A program made the position numbers and the translations under genes. From Voacanga thouarsii (taxonomy: Eukaryota > Streptophyta > Magnoliopsida > Gentianales > Apocynaceae): a DNA stretch of 64,000 bases. The DNA lies in NCBI GenBank assembly GCA_026120185.1, contig JANUWF010001783.1:8866001-8930000 (forward strand), read 5' to 3'. Positions 23,154 through 34,828 of this stretch are shown one piece after another (the first letter of the stretch is position 1; the number at the start of each line of letters is the position of its first letter). The notes under the pieces are model-generated. The model was given only the letters and a program-made list of their open reading frames with translations. It was not told the origin of the DNA and did no database searches.

Positions 23154-23963
23154 ATGGATATTCGTAATTTGTTTGAGAGGTGGTTAAATTTTGAACTAGT
23201 TTCCAAAGAAAAAGATTTCGATGTATATTCCTTTTCAATTTAACCATTTCCTCTTGATCTGCCCGTTCAAGAGACTGCTGCTTTGGATTTCCAATTTGAT
23301 CTATCCATTCAAGAGGCTTCTTTTGATGCTTTTCCTCTGATGGAGGATATGTTTGTGCATGATCCTTTCTACTCTGTAATAGATTTTGAACAAAGCCAGA
23401 ATGTGGTTCATGAAATGTATCTTGAAGGTATCACTTTAGACGAAATTCCTGTACAGAAGAAAATAATCAAGAGGCAGAGAAAGGATAAAGGTAGTATCTC
23501 CAAGACATTATCAAGAGCAACTATTTCGAAACATTTTTACATGCCACTCACTTGGGCGGCTAAAGAATTAAATGTTGGCCTAACCATTCTCAAGAAAAGA
23601 TGTAGGGAGTTGGGAATTCGTCAATGGTCTTACAGGAAGTTGATGAGCTTCGAGACCCTAATCAAGAAAGTTCAGGTTCTCTCACACACACACACACACT
23701 TGTAAATAAGTTAATTATATGCTCCAAAGATAACAAAAAACTAATAATTTGAGAGTATGCCTTTAGATTTATAGGAGATGCAAAATGAAAAAGAAGAAGG
23801 ACATATGGCTGAGAAAAACTTGAGAGAAGCCATTAAGATATTGGAACGTGAGAAGAAATTGATGGAATAAATCCCTGATATGCAGTTGGAGGACCGAACT
23901 AAAAGACTGAGACATGCATGCTTCAAGGCCGACTATAAGAAGAAAAAGCTAAATCATGTTTAA
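23154..23963 (+). pseudogene. RKD-like: Captured RKD-type RWP-RK transcription factor, two exons, two premature stops
   Basis: RKD proteins are DNA-binding regulators of egg-cell and embryo programmes in land plants. Exon 1 (23154-23675) starts MDIRNLFERW, contains acidic N-terminal sequence and an RWP-RK domain (about 23520-23675): ISKHFYMPLTWAAKELNVG, LKKRCRELGI, MSFETLIKKVQ. The signature RWPxRK reads QWSYRK here. A 99-bp GT-AG intron (23676-23774, phase 0) precedes exon 2 (23775-23963), which encodes the RKD C-terminal coiled coil ending [21 protein letters not shown]. In-frame stops: TAA at 23239-23241 and TAA at 23868-23870. Exon-intron structure shows capture from genomic DNA, not from mRNA. 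About 236 codons, near full length for a short RKD. It lies between CACTA ends, so it is cargo. Confidence 0.85.
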
Positions 23964-24782
23964 CACTTGAATGAATGTGTTTTAGGCATCATTTTCAAAA
24001 TTAGTGTCACGTATTGAGAATGTATGCAAAAATATTATTACTTTATTACTTAATTTTTTAATAAACCATAATTTTTTAATTCATAATATTTCTTCAACAA
24101 CGTATTTGTATGGTAACGAAATATTAATGATATATTTATTAACGAAAAAATTATAAGTTTTACTTTATTTATTATGTAATAATTATTCAAATTTAACGTA
24201 AATGGTAACGAAATATACAGATAGAATGTCTATATATATAATTAAATGTAATAATCAAGAGATATGATACTCTACCTAGGTATATATGTACACACATATA
24301 TGTATGTTCGTAATTAAAAAATTATTTATGTTATATAATATATTAATCTAATATTCACTAACTAATAAGGATATATTATACTGTATATAAATAATATATA
24401 TATATATATATATATCTCTTAGAATAACTAATTATAATAATTAAAATGAAATTCAAGCTCTTTAATATCAATATATGAAAACTTAATATGTAAACAAAAA
24501 TGTATTTGAAAAATCAATGATCTAATCATTACATGTATTTATAAAGTTAAAACAAGTTTAGTGACCAAATTTGAAGGTCATTCATTTTATTTTATCACAT
24601 TTGTATGTAATATCTATAAAATAGAAAGATATCTTAGTATTTACAAATATAAAGATATCAAATTAACGATCCGACCGTTAAATTTATTGTAATAATTACC
24701 AATAGTATTATGACTAAATTTGAAAATAATCAGATAAAAGTTAAAACAATTTTAAGAGGCTTTGTTATAATTAGACTAAAAA
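23964..24782. other. AT-rich internal region of the first CACTA element
   Basis: Non-coding, with an (AT)n run at about 24390-24414. May include flanking DNA captured with the RKD gene. Confidence 0.45.
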
Positions 24783-25324
24783 CGACTGTTACAATAAACC
24801 ATTGCATTTGGTCTACTCTATTGCGACTGTTATAATAAACTGTCATATTTGGTCTATCTATTGCAACAGTTAAAATAAACCGTTGTATTTGGCCTACTCT
24901 ATTGCTACGGTTAAAATAAACCGTCGTATTTAACATACTCTATTATGACGGTTACAATAAATCATCGTATTTGACCTACTCTATTGTGATGGTTAAATTA
25001 AATCGTCGTATTTGGCCTACTTTATTGCGACGATTACAATAACCATCATATTTTACCTACTCTATTGTGGCGATTAAATTAAACCGTCGTATTTGACATA
25101 CTCTATTGTGATGGTTACAATAAACCGTCATATTTGGTCTATCTATTACGACGATTTGTATAAACCGTCATATTTAGTCACTAAATACGACGGTTGTCAT
25201 TAAACCATCGTATTAGATCTATCTATTGCGACAGTTTCAAAACCGTCGTATAAAGTAACTTATTGCGACGGTTTTTGGACCATCGTTTTTGTCTCCATCG
25301 TATTTGTCCATTTTTTTTGTAGTG
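24783..25324. repeat. Right subterminal array: tandem unit of about 41 bp, roughly 12-13 copies
   Basis: The unit reads approximately GACGGTTACAATAAACCGTC, then GTATTTGGTCTACTCTATTGC. It repeats head to tail with substitutions, many of them C to T or G to A. Each unit holds an inverted pair, GACGGTT and AACCGTC. The array ends at the TIR. It mirrors the motif of the left array but is far more regular. Confidence 0.85.
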
Positions 25325-26900
25325 CCAATATATATTGCGGGCATCAACTAACATGCTCTGCGGGTTAATATCCAGTGACCAGACTAGGAGGCAATGCAAC
25401 AACGGGATCCTTCATACCAACTAAGGCAGCCGAACTCTCCAATAGTACTGTCAAGGCAGCCAATCAGCGTATACTATAACGCAACAAGTAGGAAATCTTG
25501 TAGTGGGAAGTTATGCATGACCAGCCATAGTTCCAGTAACAACTTAGCAAAGAATGTCAACTAGTCAATTCCCACAAGTCACCTCAACCTCATAGACCTA
25601 CCAACCTTGGAGCTTAGTCCAGCCATAGAATTCTAGTATTTAACAACAAGTCGATTCAAGTGCAATAGCCAATATTTTGAAGAAACAATTCGGCTTGACA
25701 ATCATTGGTTCGGAGAAAGCTATCTACCGAAAACTTTATCCTGAGTAGATAGACTCAATACTGACTTTCTCCAAAAGTTTCAAGATTCCAGACTTTACCA
25801 CATTTTTAGAAGATGATAGCAAGACAACTATGAAGCATATTAGTAGATTTACTATCCAATGTGGTGAGATAGGCAAGAGTGAATGGCATAAATTACATAT
25901 TTTTCTATTATCATTTATCGATCATGCTTTTACTTGGTATTCCAATCTATTGCTGAATTTTATTCAAAGCTAGCCTAAAATGGAGAGGATTTTTCATAAA
26001 AGGTTCTAGCGGCTTCAACCAGACATCAACCAGTGGCTGATCTTTTAGCCATTAAATAAAAGGCCAATGAGACTATTATTAATTAAAAAGGTTCAGGCAA
26101 TTGAAACGAAAATTCTAGACACTCTTACCAAAACCAGAATATACACGGATTGCCATTGACCAGATGCATCCTCAATAAGAGAGGCCTTAATTTTGCACTG
26201 TTTTCTAATTTGTCATACTAGCCTCACATACAGCTAAAGTTGAGCAGATCATCAAAGATAAGGAGGCGAGACGAGGGGCAAAGTTCTAGAAGGTGCCAAC
26301 CTTGATTTTAGTAGTCGATGATATTAGCGAGCTAGACATCGAAAAAGAAATTATGGCATCTGAAATTATAACCGGGAAGGCTTATAGTTGTCTGCCTTGA
26401 AACCGGTCAGGGGTAAAGAACCTATCAAGTTAAGTAATTAGGAAACATATTCATTTGATATAACCAAAGCCAATTAAATCCTTAAGTCCTTTTTAAAAAC
26501 AGACAGATCAAACTTGCAACTTGTAAGTGGCACAATTCTTTTACTCATTCGACTAATAATTGTGTGATTTTTAGAAATGTCATTCATAAAGCTATCCAAA
26601 AAGGGCATTTCAAATTGATGGATGGTAACAATACTGAAATGCCAGTAGATACAAACTCTTTTCCAACTGTTGATCTTAATATGGTCGAAGTAAGTCAGGT
26701 TGAGCCAAACAATTCTATGTCAGACACAAAGGAAGTAATTAAACCCCAAGTTACCAAAGAAGTCTCTGATGGAGGTCCAGTTAGTCCAAGGTCTTTCATA
26801 AAGACCTTTTGTCAGAAAGCTATTAAGAACAGGTTGACGAGGACAAACTAGTAACAACTTTGCGAAAGCTAATCGTAGTTGAAAGAAAGCGAGATAACTT
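25325..26900 (+). pseudogene. Gypsy gag remnant
   Basis: From about 25680 a plant gypsy gag can be followed: FKIPDFTTFLEDDSKTTMKH, ISRFTIQCGE, EWHKLHIFLLSFIDHAFTWY and a following PKMERIFHKRF block. Stops break it near 25970 and later. 26564-26851 is an open 95-codon frame without a recognised motif. It is the continuation of the leader/gag region left of the CACTA insertion. Confidence 0.7.
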
Positions 26901-27400
26901 AACTAGGAAAGATGTGGTTTGACGAGTGGCTGATCAAAATATGGTGAATATTGCAAGAGTTGGCTTGTCTCACTTGAAAAATGTATGGTTCCCAAAAGGA
27001 AAGTAGTCAAACTAGTTGGATTTACATCTTGAGCCATTTGTTGGACGACTAACTAACCACCTTCGACGAAAGATAGATCTGTGGACCAAGCTTCAAAGAG
27101 CCAAGTGGATAGACCAGTCAGGTCTTAATAAACGGTTTGTGTTTGATTGGCTAAAGTTCCCACAAGAAGATGGACTAAAAGGGGCTAAGAAACTGGCTTT
27201 TAAGGTACATGAGGGAATTTTAACATTGTGCATTTCAGTTTTGAATGTGCAGGATGAAAATTAACTAAGTTTAATACCCACCATGCTTACTGTCACCTAA
27301 AAAAGAGATTACAATGAAAGATGGTCTATTAAAGATATAAACAGAATGTTATGGAAAATGATTAACTAGTTGGACTAGGGGAAATAAGTCTGAAGGTTCC

Positions 27401-27946
27401 GTGAATACCGTTAGTTTTCTACCCTTGAAGTTTTGTAGGAATGAAGGTAGGAAGACATTAGTAGGAGATGTGTTTATTACTGACCAGACGGTAGCTGAAT
27501 GGGCCGATCAATTAAAGGAGTCCAGCAAGTTCCTTACTGAACCAATAGAGGAAGTGACTAATCATTTGAAACCTCTATATGTCAAAACTCATGTTAATAG
27601 AAGACCTATTTCCAGAGTATTTGTTGACGGGGGAGCTGTTCTCAACATCATGCCTATTTCAACACTTAAGAAGTTGGGAAAGCTAGTAGTAGATTTGGTG
27701 GCAACTAATAAACAGATGACCAGCTTCATTGACAATATTACTCCAATATTGGGAGTCTTTATTTCATATGTAATAGTGGGTTCAAAGACCGGCTTAATAG
27801 CTTTCTTTGTTATTGACGGGAAACCTTCATATTTAATCCTGCTAGGATGGAACTGGATACATGCTAACAAATGTGTCCCTTCCACCTTGCATCAGTTTTT
27901 GTTATTTTGGAATAATGGGCAGGACGAGATAGTGAAGGCTAATTAG
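27401..27946 (+). pseudogene. Gypsy aspartic protease region
   Basis: An open frame of 181 codons. VFVDGGAVLNIMPISTLKKLGK is the retropepsin active site in the DGGA form common in this plant gypsy group. LILLGWNWIHANKCVPSTLHQ is the conserved downstream block (usually GRDWIHA). It cleaves the polyprotein in intact elements. Surrounding sequence 26900-27400 and 27950-28340 is stop-ridden polyprotein. Confidence 0.8.
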
Positions 27947-28339
27947 AATCCCTTTTAGGCAGACATCAAGATAGTAGAGGCTATGTGCTACTTTTTAGCT
28001 TTCGAGCTAACTACGACAGAGATTGTTCAACTTGGTCAAGGTTTCATGACCTGCAACCTAATTGAGATAGGTTTTCAGTTGCAAGGCATGGCTTGCTAGA
28101 TCGTTGTTCAAGATATCTTCGAAAGGATAACTATCTATACAATCGGACAGAAAAAAGGTGACCATTCTTCCTTCGTACAACTATAGCTAGAAGACAGTTT
28201 GGGAAAATTATTTGGGAAGAAGCTTAACTTTATTCCTCAAAATCCACTTGTTAAGGTAAACTTGGATGAACTGGACGGTTGCAGCATGACCAGAATAAAT
28301 GCATTATTAAATGAGGAGCAAAGAATTTAGCTAGTCACT

Positions 28340-30345
28340 ATTATTAGAAGTTACAGGAATTTTTTCGCTTGAGATTACCACGAATTGCCTGGTTTGGATA
28401 GAAAGATCATCAAACATCAGCTACCTATAAAAAATGGTTATAGACCACACAAGCAAGTGGTTAGATGCTTCAATCCTAAGATAGTGCCTAAGATCAAGGT
28501 AGAGATAGAACAGTTGCTGAAATGTAGTTTTATCCAGACAACCCGATATGCTGAATGGATTTCCAACATGGTATCGATCATAAAGAAGAATGGTCAGCTG
28601 AGGGTTTGTATTGATTTTCGTGATTTAAATCGGGCACAATCCAAAAACGGGTATGTCATGCTAATAGTTGATATACTGATAGATATAGCGCCTGGCCATC
28701 AATTCCTTAGTTTTATGGATAGATATTTAGGTTACAACTAGAATTTTATAGCTAAGGATGATGTTCACAAAATAGTCTTCCGATGCCTAGATCAATTAGC
28801 TTGTTTGAATGGGTCGTCATGTTGTTTCGTCTCAAGAATGCTGGAGCAACTTTCCAACGGATAATGAACTTCATATTTCATGACTTGATAGAGGGCTGCA
28901 TGGAAGTCTATATTGACAATTTGGTGGTTAAGTCAATTAGTTTCACTTAACATTTAGCAAACCTAGAACGTGCTTTTACCAAGATGCATAAATACAACTT
29001 GAAAATGAATCTAATCAAATGTGCCTTTAGGGTTTCAGCCGGTCATTTTTGGGTTTCTTAGTCTATCATAAAGGGATCGAAGTTGATTCCAACAAGGCAA
29101 AAACAAACATGGCAAGTAAACCTCTCAAGAATAAAGAGTTATAGAGCCTGATTGGAAAATCAATTTTCTAAAGAACTTTGTGGCTAATTTAGCTAGGAAG
29201 ATGAGAGCTTTCTCATCTTTGCTAAGAATAAAGTTGAGGACCAATTTGTTTGGGGAAAGGAGTAACAAAACTCATTTAATAAAATCAAGTAATCCTTGAC
29301 TAGTCCACCAGTACTAGTATTCCCTCAACCCAATCGGCCACTAAAACTGTACATTTTAGCAGCTGAAAAATCAATTGGATACTTATTGGTACAAGATGAC
29401 TAACTTGAAATTGAGTGAGTTATATACTACTTTAGCTGTCTACTCAATGATATTGAGACTAGGTATTCTCCAGTCGAAAAGTTATGTCTTTTTTCATATT
29501 ACGCATACACTAAGTTAGAATATTACTTACTGCCAAAGGAGGTACATGTAATATGTAAAGTAGACATAATCAGGTATCTCCTCAACCGGCTTGTGTTACA
29601 AGACAATTTAAAGAAATGGGCCATCAAGATTAGTGCATTTGCCATCAAATATGTCCCCCTGCAGGTAATTAAAGGTCAAGCAGTATCAAATTTTCTGGCC
29701 AAATACGTGTGTTTGCATGTTTAAGGATCTGGTCATAGTTGTGTATCAGTATGTTAATATCCAGCTATGAATCTTGACATTTGATGGGTCAAAGACTAGC
29801 TATAGGGTAAGAGCTAGCCTAACCGTTACTTCCCTACCGGTCACAAAGGGAGACTATTGTTCAAACTAGATACTACTAGCACTAATAACAAAGCGAAATA
29901 TGAAGCTTTTATCATTAACTTGGAAGTTCTTATTGTGAGGGGAACCCGAGCAGTACAAATCATTAGCAACTTGCAATCGGTAATTAGACAGTTAACTGGA
30001 GAATACAAATGCTTAAATCCAAAGCTAATTTCTTTGCAACAAAAAGCCTTTAGTTTGATCGGTCAGTTTTCAAAAATACTAATCTAGCATGTGCCAAAGG
30101 AATACAATAACGAGGCCAACGACTTGGCACAATATGTTTCTAGGGGGAATTATTTACCAAGCCCAAAAGAAACCATGTATGCAATATTGACTGGCTGGGT
30201 TTCTGAAGATTGGCAGACAGGTCTAATTGCTTACTTCAAAGATCCGTCTGCCAAAGCTAGCCGGCAAGTCAAGAATATGGCAACCAATTATTTATTAGTA
30301 GATGGTGATTTATACAAAATAAGTCACGATGGTTTTGTTACTTAA
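28340..30345 (+). pseudogene. Gypsy reverse transcriptase and RNase H remnants
   Basis: 28385-28741: RT N-terminal half with KIKVEIEQLLKCSFIQ, NMVSIIKKNGQLRVCIDFRDLN and FLSFMDRYLGYN. The catalytic box at 28909-28920 reads YIDN instead of YIDD. The palm and thumb that follow are broken by many stops. 29857-30087 and 30091-30345 hold the RNase H-like domain (NNKAKYEAFIINLEVLI) and the linker to integrase (VPKEYNNEANDLAQY). The element cannot encode active RT. Confidence 0.82.
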
Positions 30346-31570
30346 GTGTCTAAGGAAAGAGGAATCTGTGTGTACAAAATAGAAGTACATGAAAAATTAT
30401 GTGAAGCTCATCAGGCTGGACCTAATCTTAGGTGGACAATACATAGGTATGAATATTACTGGCCAACCATTACATCAGATTTCTTCAAGTATGCTAAAGA
30501 ATGTACGGCTTACCAGAAACATGAAGGTGTACAAAAGTCCTGGTTACACAACTCTATCCATTCATTAAACCATAGCCTTTTTCTGCAACTGGGCAATGGA
30601 CATTATTGGTAAGATTCATACACCATCTTCAAAAGGGCATGCTTTAATCTTGACTGCTACGATTATTTTACTAAGTGAGTTGAAGCCTAGTCGATGATCA
30701 AAATTTGCCAGGATACTATCATCAAATTTATTCAATACCAAATTATTTACCGATTTAGTATTCTAGAGTCCATTACTACTGATCAAGATACTATGTTTAC
30801 TGAGTGACAAGGTAATTTCTTTTGCTCAGCAGTTTAGCATTAAGATTATTCACTATGCACCATATTATGCCCAGGCTAATAGCTAGATAGAGGCTACTAA
30901 CCGAATTTTAATTGATATGATCAAGAAGAATGTTGAAGACCAACCTAAAAAATAATATAAGATTTAAATCAAGTGCTTTGGGCTTATAAAAATTTAAAAA
31001 GAACAACAACCGACTTTATACCTTTCAGACTACCCTATGGCCAGAATGTTGTTCTGCCATTTGAAATCTCTATCCAGTCAGCCAGAGTGGCCAGACAATA
31101 TAGTTTAAAGCCAGATAATTACTAGCAAGCCATGACTATGGAACTAGACGGCCTGGATGATGTTCAAATATTGGCTTTAAAATATTTAAAGGCCAGTAAG
31201 GAAAAGAAGGCTAGATCTTTCAACTTGAAGATCCGAAAGAAGATGCTCAATGAGGGTGATTTGGTTTGGAAAACTATCCTGTTAGCCAACCCAAAAGACC
31301 CTAAGTTCGGCAGGTGGTCACCTATATGGGAAGAGCCCTACTTAATCAATCAAGTCATACTAGGAAGAGCCTACAGGCTAAGAAAACCAGAAGGCAAGAA
31401 TTAGAGAAAAGCATAAATGGTAAGTTGTTAAAGCCCTACTACCCTTCCAAATGGGAAGGAATACAAAATGAAGGAAAAGTTGAGAGAAATTGTTCCAGCT
31501 ATAGGCCAACCGTTGTTATAGGCATACCAAATAATAGAAAGTGTCTAAGAACCACGGCTATAGGCTAACC
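30346..31570 (+). pseudogene. Gypsy integrase remnant
   Basis: 30346-30612: zinc-binding region CEAHQAGPNLRWTIHRYEYYW followed by ECTAYQKH, in which the second Cys of the usual CXXC is Tyr. The DDE core (30600-30950) is stop-rich but KGHALILT and APYYAQANS can be read. 31132-31404: C-terminal domain with FNLKIRKKMLNEGDLVWK and GRWSPIWEEPYLI. Pol ends near 31420. Confidence 0.8.
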
Positions 31571-31909
31571 GGGTTTATAGCCAAGTTACTTTCAATTTTA
31601 ATTGCTAAAAGGGTCACCAGGAGACTGATTAGGATAGATAACTTACAGAGGAGTTGACTCAAGTATTTTAGGAATTTACCAAAACTCATTTGGTAGCACA
31701 TTGTTAGTTGTAGTTAGGCCCTCACTTTTGCTTATCGATCCAGATATACTAGCCTGATCAGATAACCTAGCAATTAATGCAAGGACATCCTTCTCAGAGA
31801 AGGTTAAGCCAAAACCATCAATTCTAGTTTGCTTCCCTGATCAACAAAACATTGAGAAAATTGAGAAGATAGAATTGGTTTTTTTTTAAAAAAAAAAAAG
31901 AAAGAAACT

Positions 31910-34493
31910 GGATGGGGTGATGTTACCTTCAGTTTGTTTCTCTTCTTCGTTAATCTGCTTCCCAATTTCTGCTGGCTGTACATGGCTAGGTGCAGGAGCA
32001 CTGCTAATGTTCTATAATAGAGGGATCAACAGAGCAAATGTGTTTTCCCAGCAGGTTTTTAACTTCTCAAGCCTATACAGGGAGCTAGTTTTTTCTTTTA
32101 TCGAGAAGGATTTTTTACTTTATATGCTGCGAAGTTGGTTCCTCACTTTCTTTGTATTGTGGTATAATTGATAAATGGTTCTTTGTAAGGATTTTTATTT
32201 GGCAGTTTCGACTCAAACGACATATTCAACTCGGGCCATCTCTGATTGTAGCCTAAATATCTCTGATACAAGGCTTTTTATTTTCCTTTTACTTTTCTAC
32301 AGGGTTTCCTCAGTAATGGACAAGTCAGCAGAGGCTTTCTCATATTGACTGGATAAGGATTCATTCTCAAAAGCAAGCGTGTTGGCCTCGCTTAGTTAAC
32401 TTTTAGCTTCTTCCAATTTTTACTAATTGTAGCTAATATCAAAGCCTAGGGAGGAGATTGCAAAACCTAGTAGCATATATTACGTCTGGACATCGGTTGG
32501 AAGTTCATAGGCGTCACAAAGGGTGTGTCCAGGTATGTTTCAAGTTTATTTATGCCTCCTTATTAGTTGAAAAGAGCTGGCCAATATTACTTTCAGAAAA
32601 TTTATCTACTCCTGTATAGATGGCTGATCCTCTTTCCCAGCAGAGGCTCTAAAGAACGCAACAAACTCTCTTTTAGGCACATTTAGAGGGGAGTCCTCTC
32701 CATCTTCTTCTTCAGTAGGTTGGCTGGAGGATTGCTCGGTATAGGACTGAGTAGATTTCTTTTTCTTGGGCTGCACAAGATAGTTAAGTCAGATGAAATT
32801 ACAAGAGAAAATCTAGTTAAGATAATGTTCAGCTGAGAAGGAAGAGACTTGGAGGTTTATTTTCTATTCTCTTGTTTTAGCTGAAGAATTTCTACTTCAG
32901 TATCAATAAGGTCTTCAGCTTCTCCCCTTCCCGAACATAGCACATCACAACATATCAGTATCAATTAAGAAGGCTGGCCAGCTATACTATATAGAATGTT
33001 ACTTGGCAAATCAGCAGTTTTTAGTGTTTGTCTCCTACAATAACGAATAGAAGTGGAAGCTGGACTAGTGGTATCAAAAGCGATAGTGGAACTAGATATT
33101 TCCTACTCTTGTATGTTCATCTTTGTGAGCCAAACATCGATTAGTAAATTAAACAACATATCACTCAAGAAAATCCACTAAGCATCAAAATCTGGAGTGG
33201 TCACCACACAGGGGAGGAAATAATTAAGGTAAAATTAGCAAGTTTCTTCCCGAGACTTGCCACGCAATTTAAAAGATGGTCGGCCGACTACTTAGGGCGA
33301 TTGTTAAAAGGAACAGCAAAATCAGAAAGAACTGAGATACCTTGTACGAAACAAACTATCTGGATACATAGTAAGGGTTGTATGGCTTAGAACTAATGGC
33401 ACTATGAGTTCTACTAGGCCTAATCCCTAGCAGTAAGTCACAAGCTGCCAATAGGTAAAACCAAATTTCTTTTGCAGGTTGTTCCTAGTCATTCTTCAAC
33501 CAATCGAGCCAATGGTTCTAGAATTATAAGGGGACAATTTATAAGCAGTTTTCTCACAATTGGAATAAAGATTAAGAAGAATATTAGTAGGAGGAAAATC
33601 AACAACCGAGACTTGACAAAGTGATAATCGGTCACAAGGTTACTTGTCTCAATAGACTCAAATCAAGAAAGACTAAAGTTGGGTAGGTACTGGTATAACC
33701 ACATATGGAGTACCTAAATCGGTCCAGTCACAAGCTCAAATTTTCTACCCTCAATCATGGCTCGAGAAAGTTGGAACAAACCCTTATAGATACCAGTAAA
33801 AAACAAAAACACTAGACTGCCTGAATGGCCAGTTATAATTAAGTGGACAAAATGTATATTCTTAGCTATAGCACTAACTGCACTAGTGCATACAATATAT
33901 CTACAAACCCAGAAAATGAGGAATGCAATGTGCTCTGTATTAATGATTGGATTGCTAAACTCATGGTTGGCCTGAATAAATTTAGGGTAAAAAAAAACTG
34001 CCCTAGAATGCTTAACAACATAGGGCAAGTTCTTTTCTTCAAGAAAAAAAGAAAAGTCATGGCCATTTATAGGAAGGTTGAGAATCATTGACATGTCCAG
34101 CAAGGTGTGGGTAATCATTCCAAGGGGGAACATGAAAATATTAATGGCTGAGTTCCAAAAAGTACTTTCCACTTATGGTAGTGCTTAATTGATGGGAAAT
34201 CACCAAGTAGTCAGGTGAATTACGTCGTAGATTCCACACTTCTGCTATTTGTTCCCACAATATTTAAAGACTTGGTCTAGCTAAGATTCATACTCTTCGA
34301 GATAACTTGGCTAGCACCTCCATTTGTTGGGAAACATTATGATGTCCCATTGATTACTCTTAATGGGAAATTTCAGTCCAGTGGATTTGATATGGCTGGT
34401 TAGACCAACATTACTAGCCAGATCTGTTATGATACGGCCTAAGATGAAAGCTTTTGTGAGGTTAGGGCAAGGAGTTATTGGATAGGTATCCAT
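31910..34493 (-). pseudogene. Antisense reading frame of the gypsy element: plant mobile domain, basic/acidic linker, coiled coil
   Basis: On the minus strand, opposite to gag-pol. 34493-34311 is an open N-terminal piece (MDTYPITPCPNL). 34172-33714 is a 152-codon frame resembling the plant mobile domain (aminotransferase-like): HTLLDMSMILNLPINGHDF near the start, INTEHIAFLIFWVCRYIVC in the centre, YKGLFQLSR near the end. 32790-32620 reads PKKKKSTQSY and then TEEEDGEDSPLNVPKREF. 32420-32210 reads as a coiled coil in one frame (KLEEAKS, LSEANTLAFENESLSSQYEK, KIKSLVSEIFRLQSEMARVE), interrupted only by single stops. Antisense extra frames between pol and the 3' LTR are known in some plant gypsy lineages. 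Function is unknown. Decayed. Confidence 0.65.
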
Positions 34494-34816
34494 GGTGGTT
34501 GAGAAAGGTTTAATAAGTAGAAAAAGGAATAATGGAATTCAAAAGAAACCCTCACTATTTCAGCAATCAAATCCTCATCGGCTGTTTTGCATTCCTTTTC
34601 CTACTTATTAGCTTAAGTCAGTCAACATTAGGGATAATGGAACATCACTGATCGGATTGATGAATTTTCAAAATTTGAATAAAATTTTATTTGATTCAAG
34701 TTTTGGGAATTAGAATAGTAATGGTAAGGAATGCCTCACAAGGCTAAGCTGATATTTCTTCTCGGAAGTCAAAAAGATATTTAACCCATTTCTTTTTTAC
34801 AAGACAACAGGACAAA

Positions 34817-34828
34817 TAAGGGGATAAG
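34817..34828 (+). promoter_or_regulatory. Polypurine tract of the gypsy element
   Basis: AAGGGGATAAG lies directly before the TGTTGACACC start of the 3' LTR. This is the usual position for the primer of plus-strand synthesis. Confidence 0.7.

Larger units (their letters stand above)
21229..25324. mobile_element. CACTA-type (En/Spm) non-autonomous transposon carrying a captured RKD gene
   Basis: The right end read inward is CACTACAAAAAAAATGGACAAAT. The left end is TACTACTAAAAATTCAGGCAAAT, the same TIR with C to T at base 1. Flanking triplets are TCA (21226-21228) and CCA (25325-25327), compatible with a 3-bp duplication with one change. Both ends are packed with AAATACGACGG/CCGTCGTATTT words, the subterminal repeats expected of CACTA elements. 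No transposase motif was found in the 4.1 kb, so it would depend on a partner element. It sits wholly inside the gypsy element. Confidence 0.82.

Noticed and set aside
23154..23963. RKD as a functional host gene
   Set aside because: Two in-frame stops, altered RWPxRK signature, and position between transposon ends nested in a retrotransposon.
24783..25324. Regular repeats with spacing reminiscent of a CRISPR array
   Set aside because: Units are contiguous, without unique spacers, next to a CACTA TIR, in plant DNA. It is a subterminal array.
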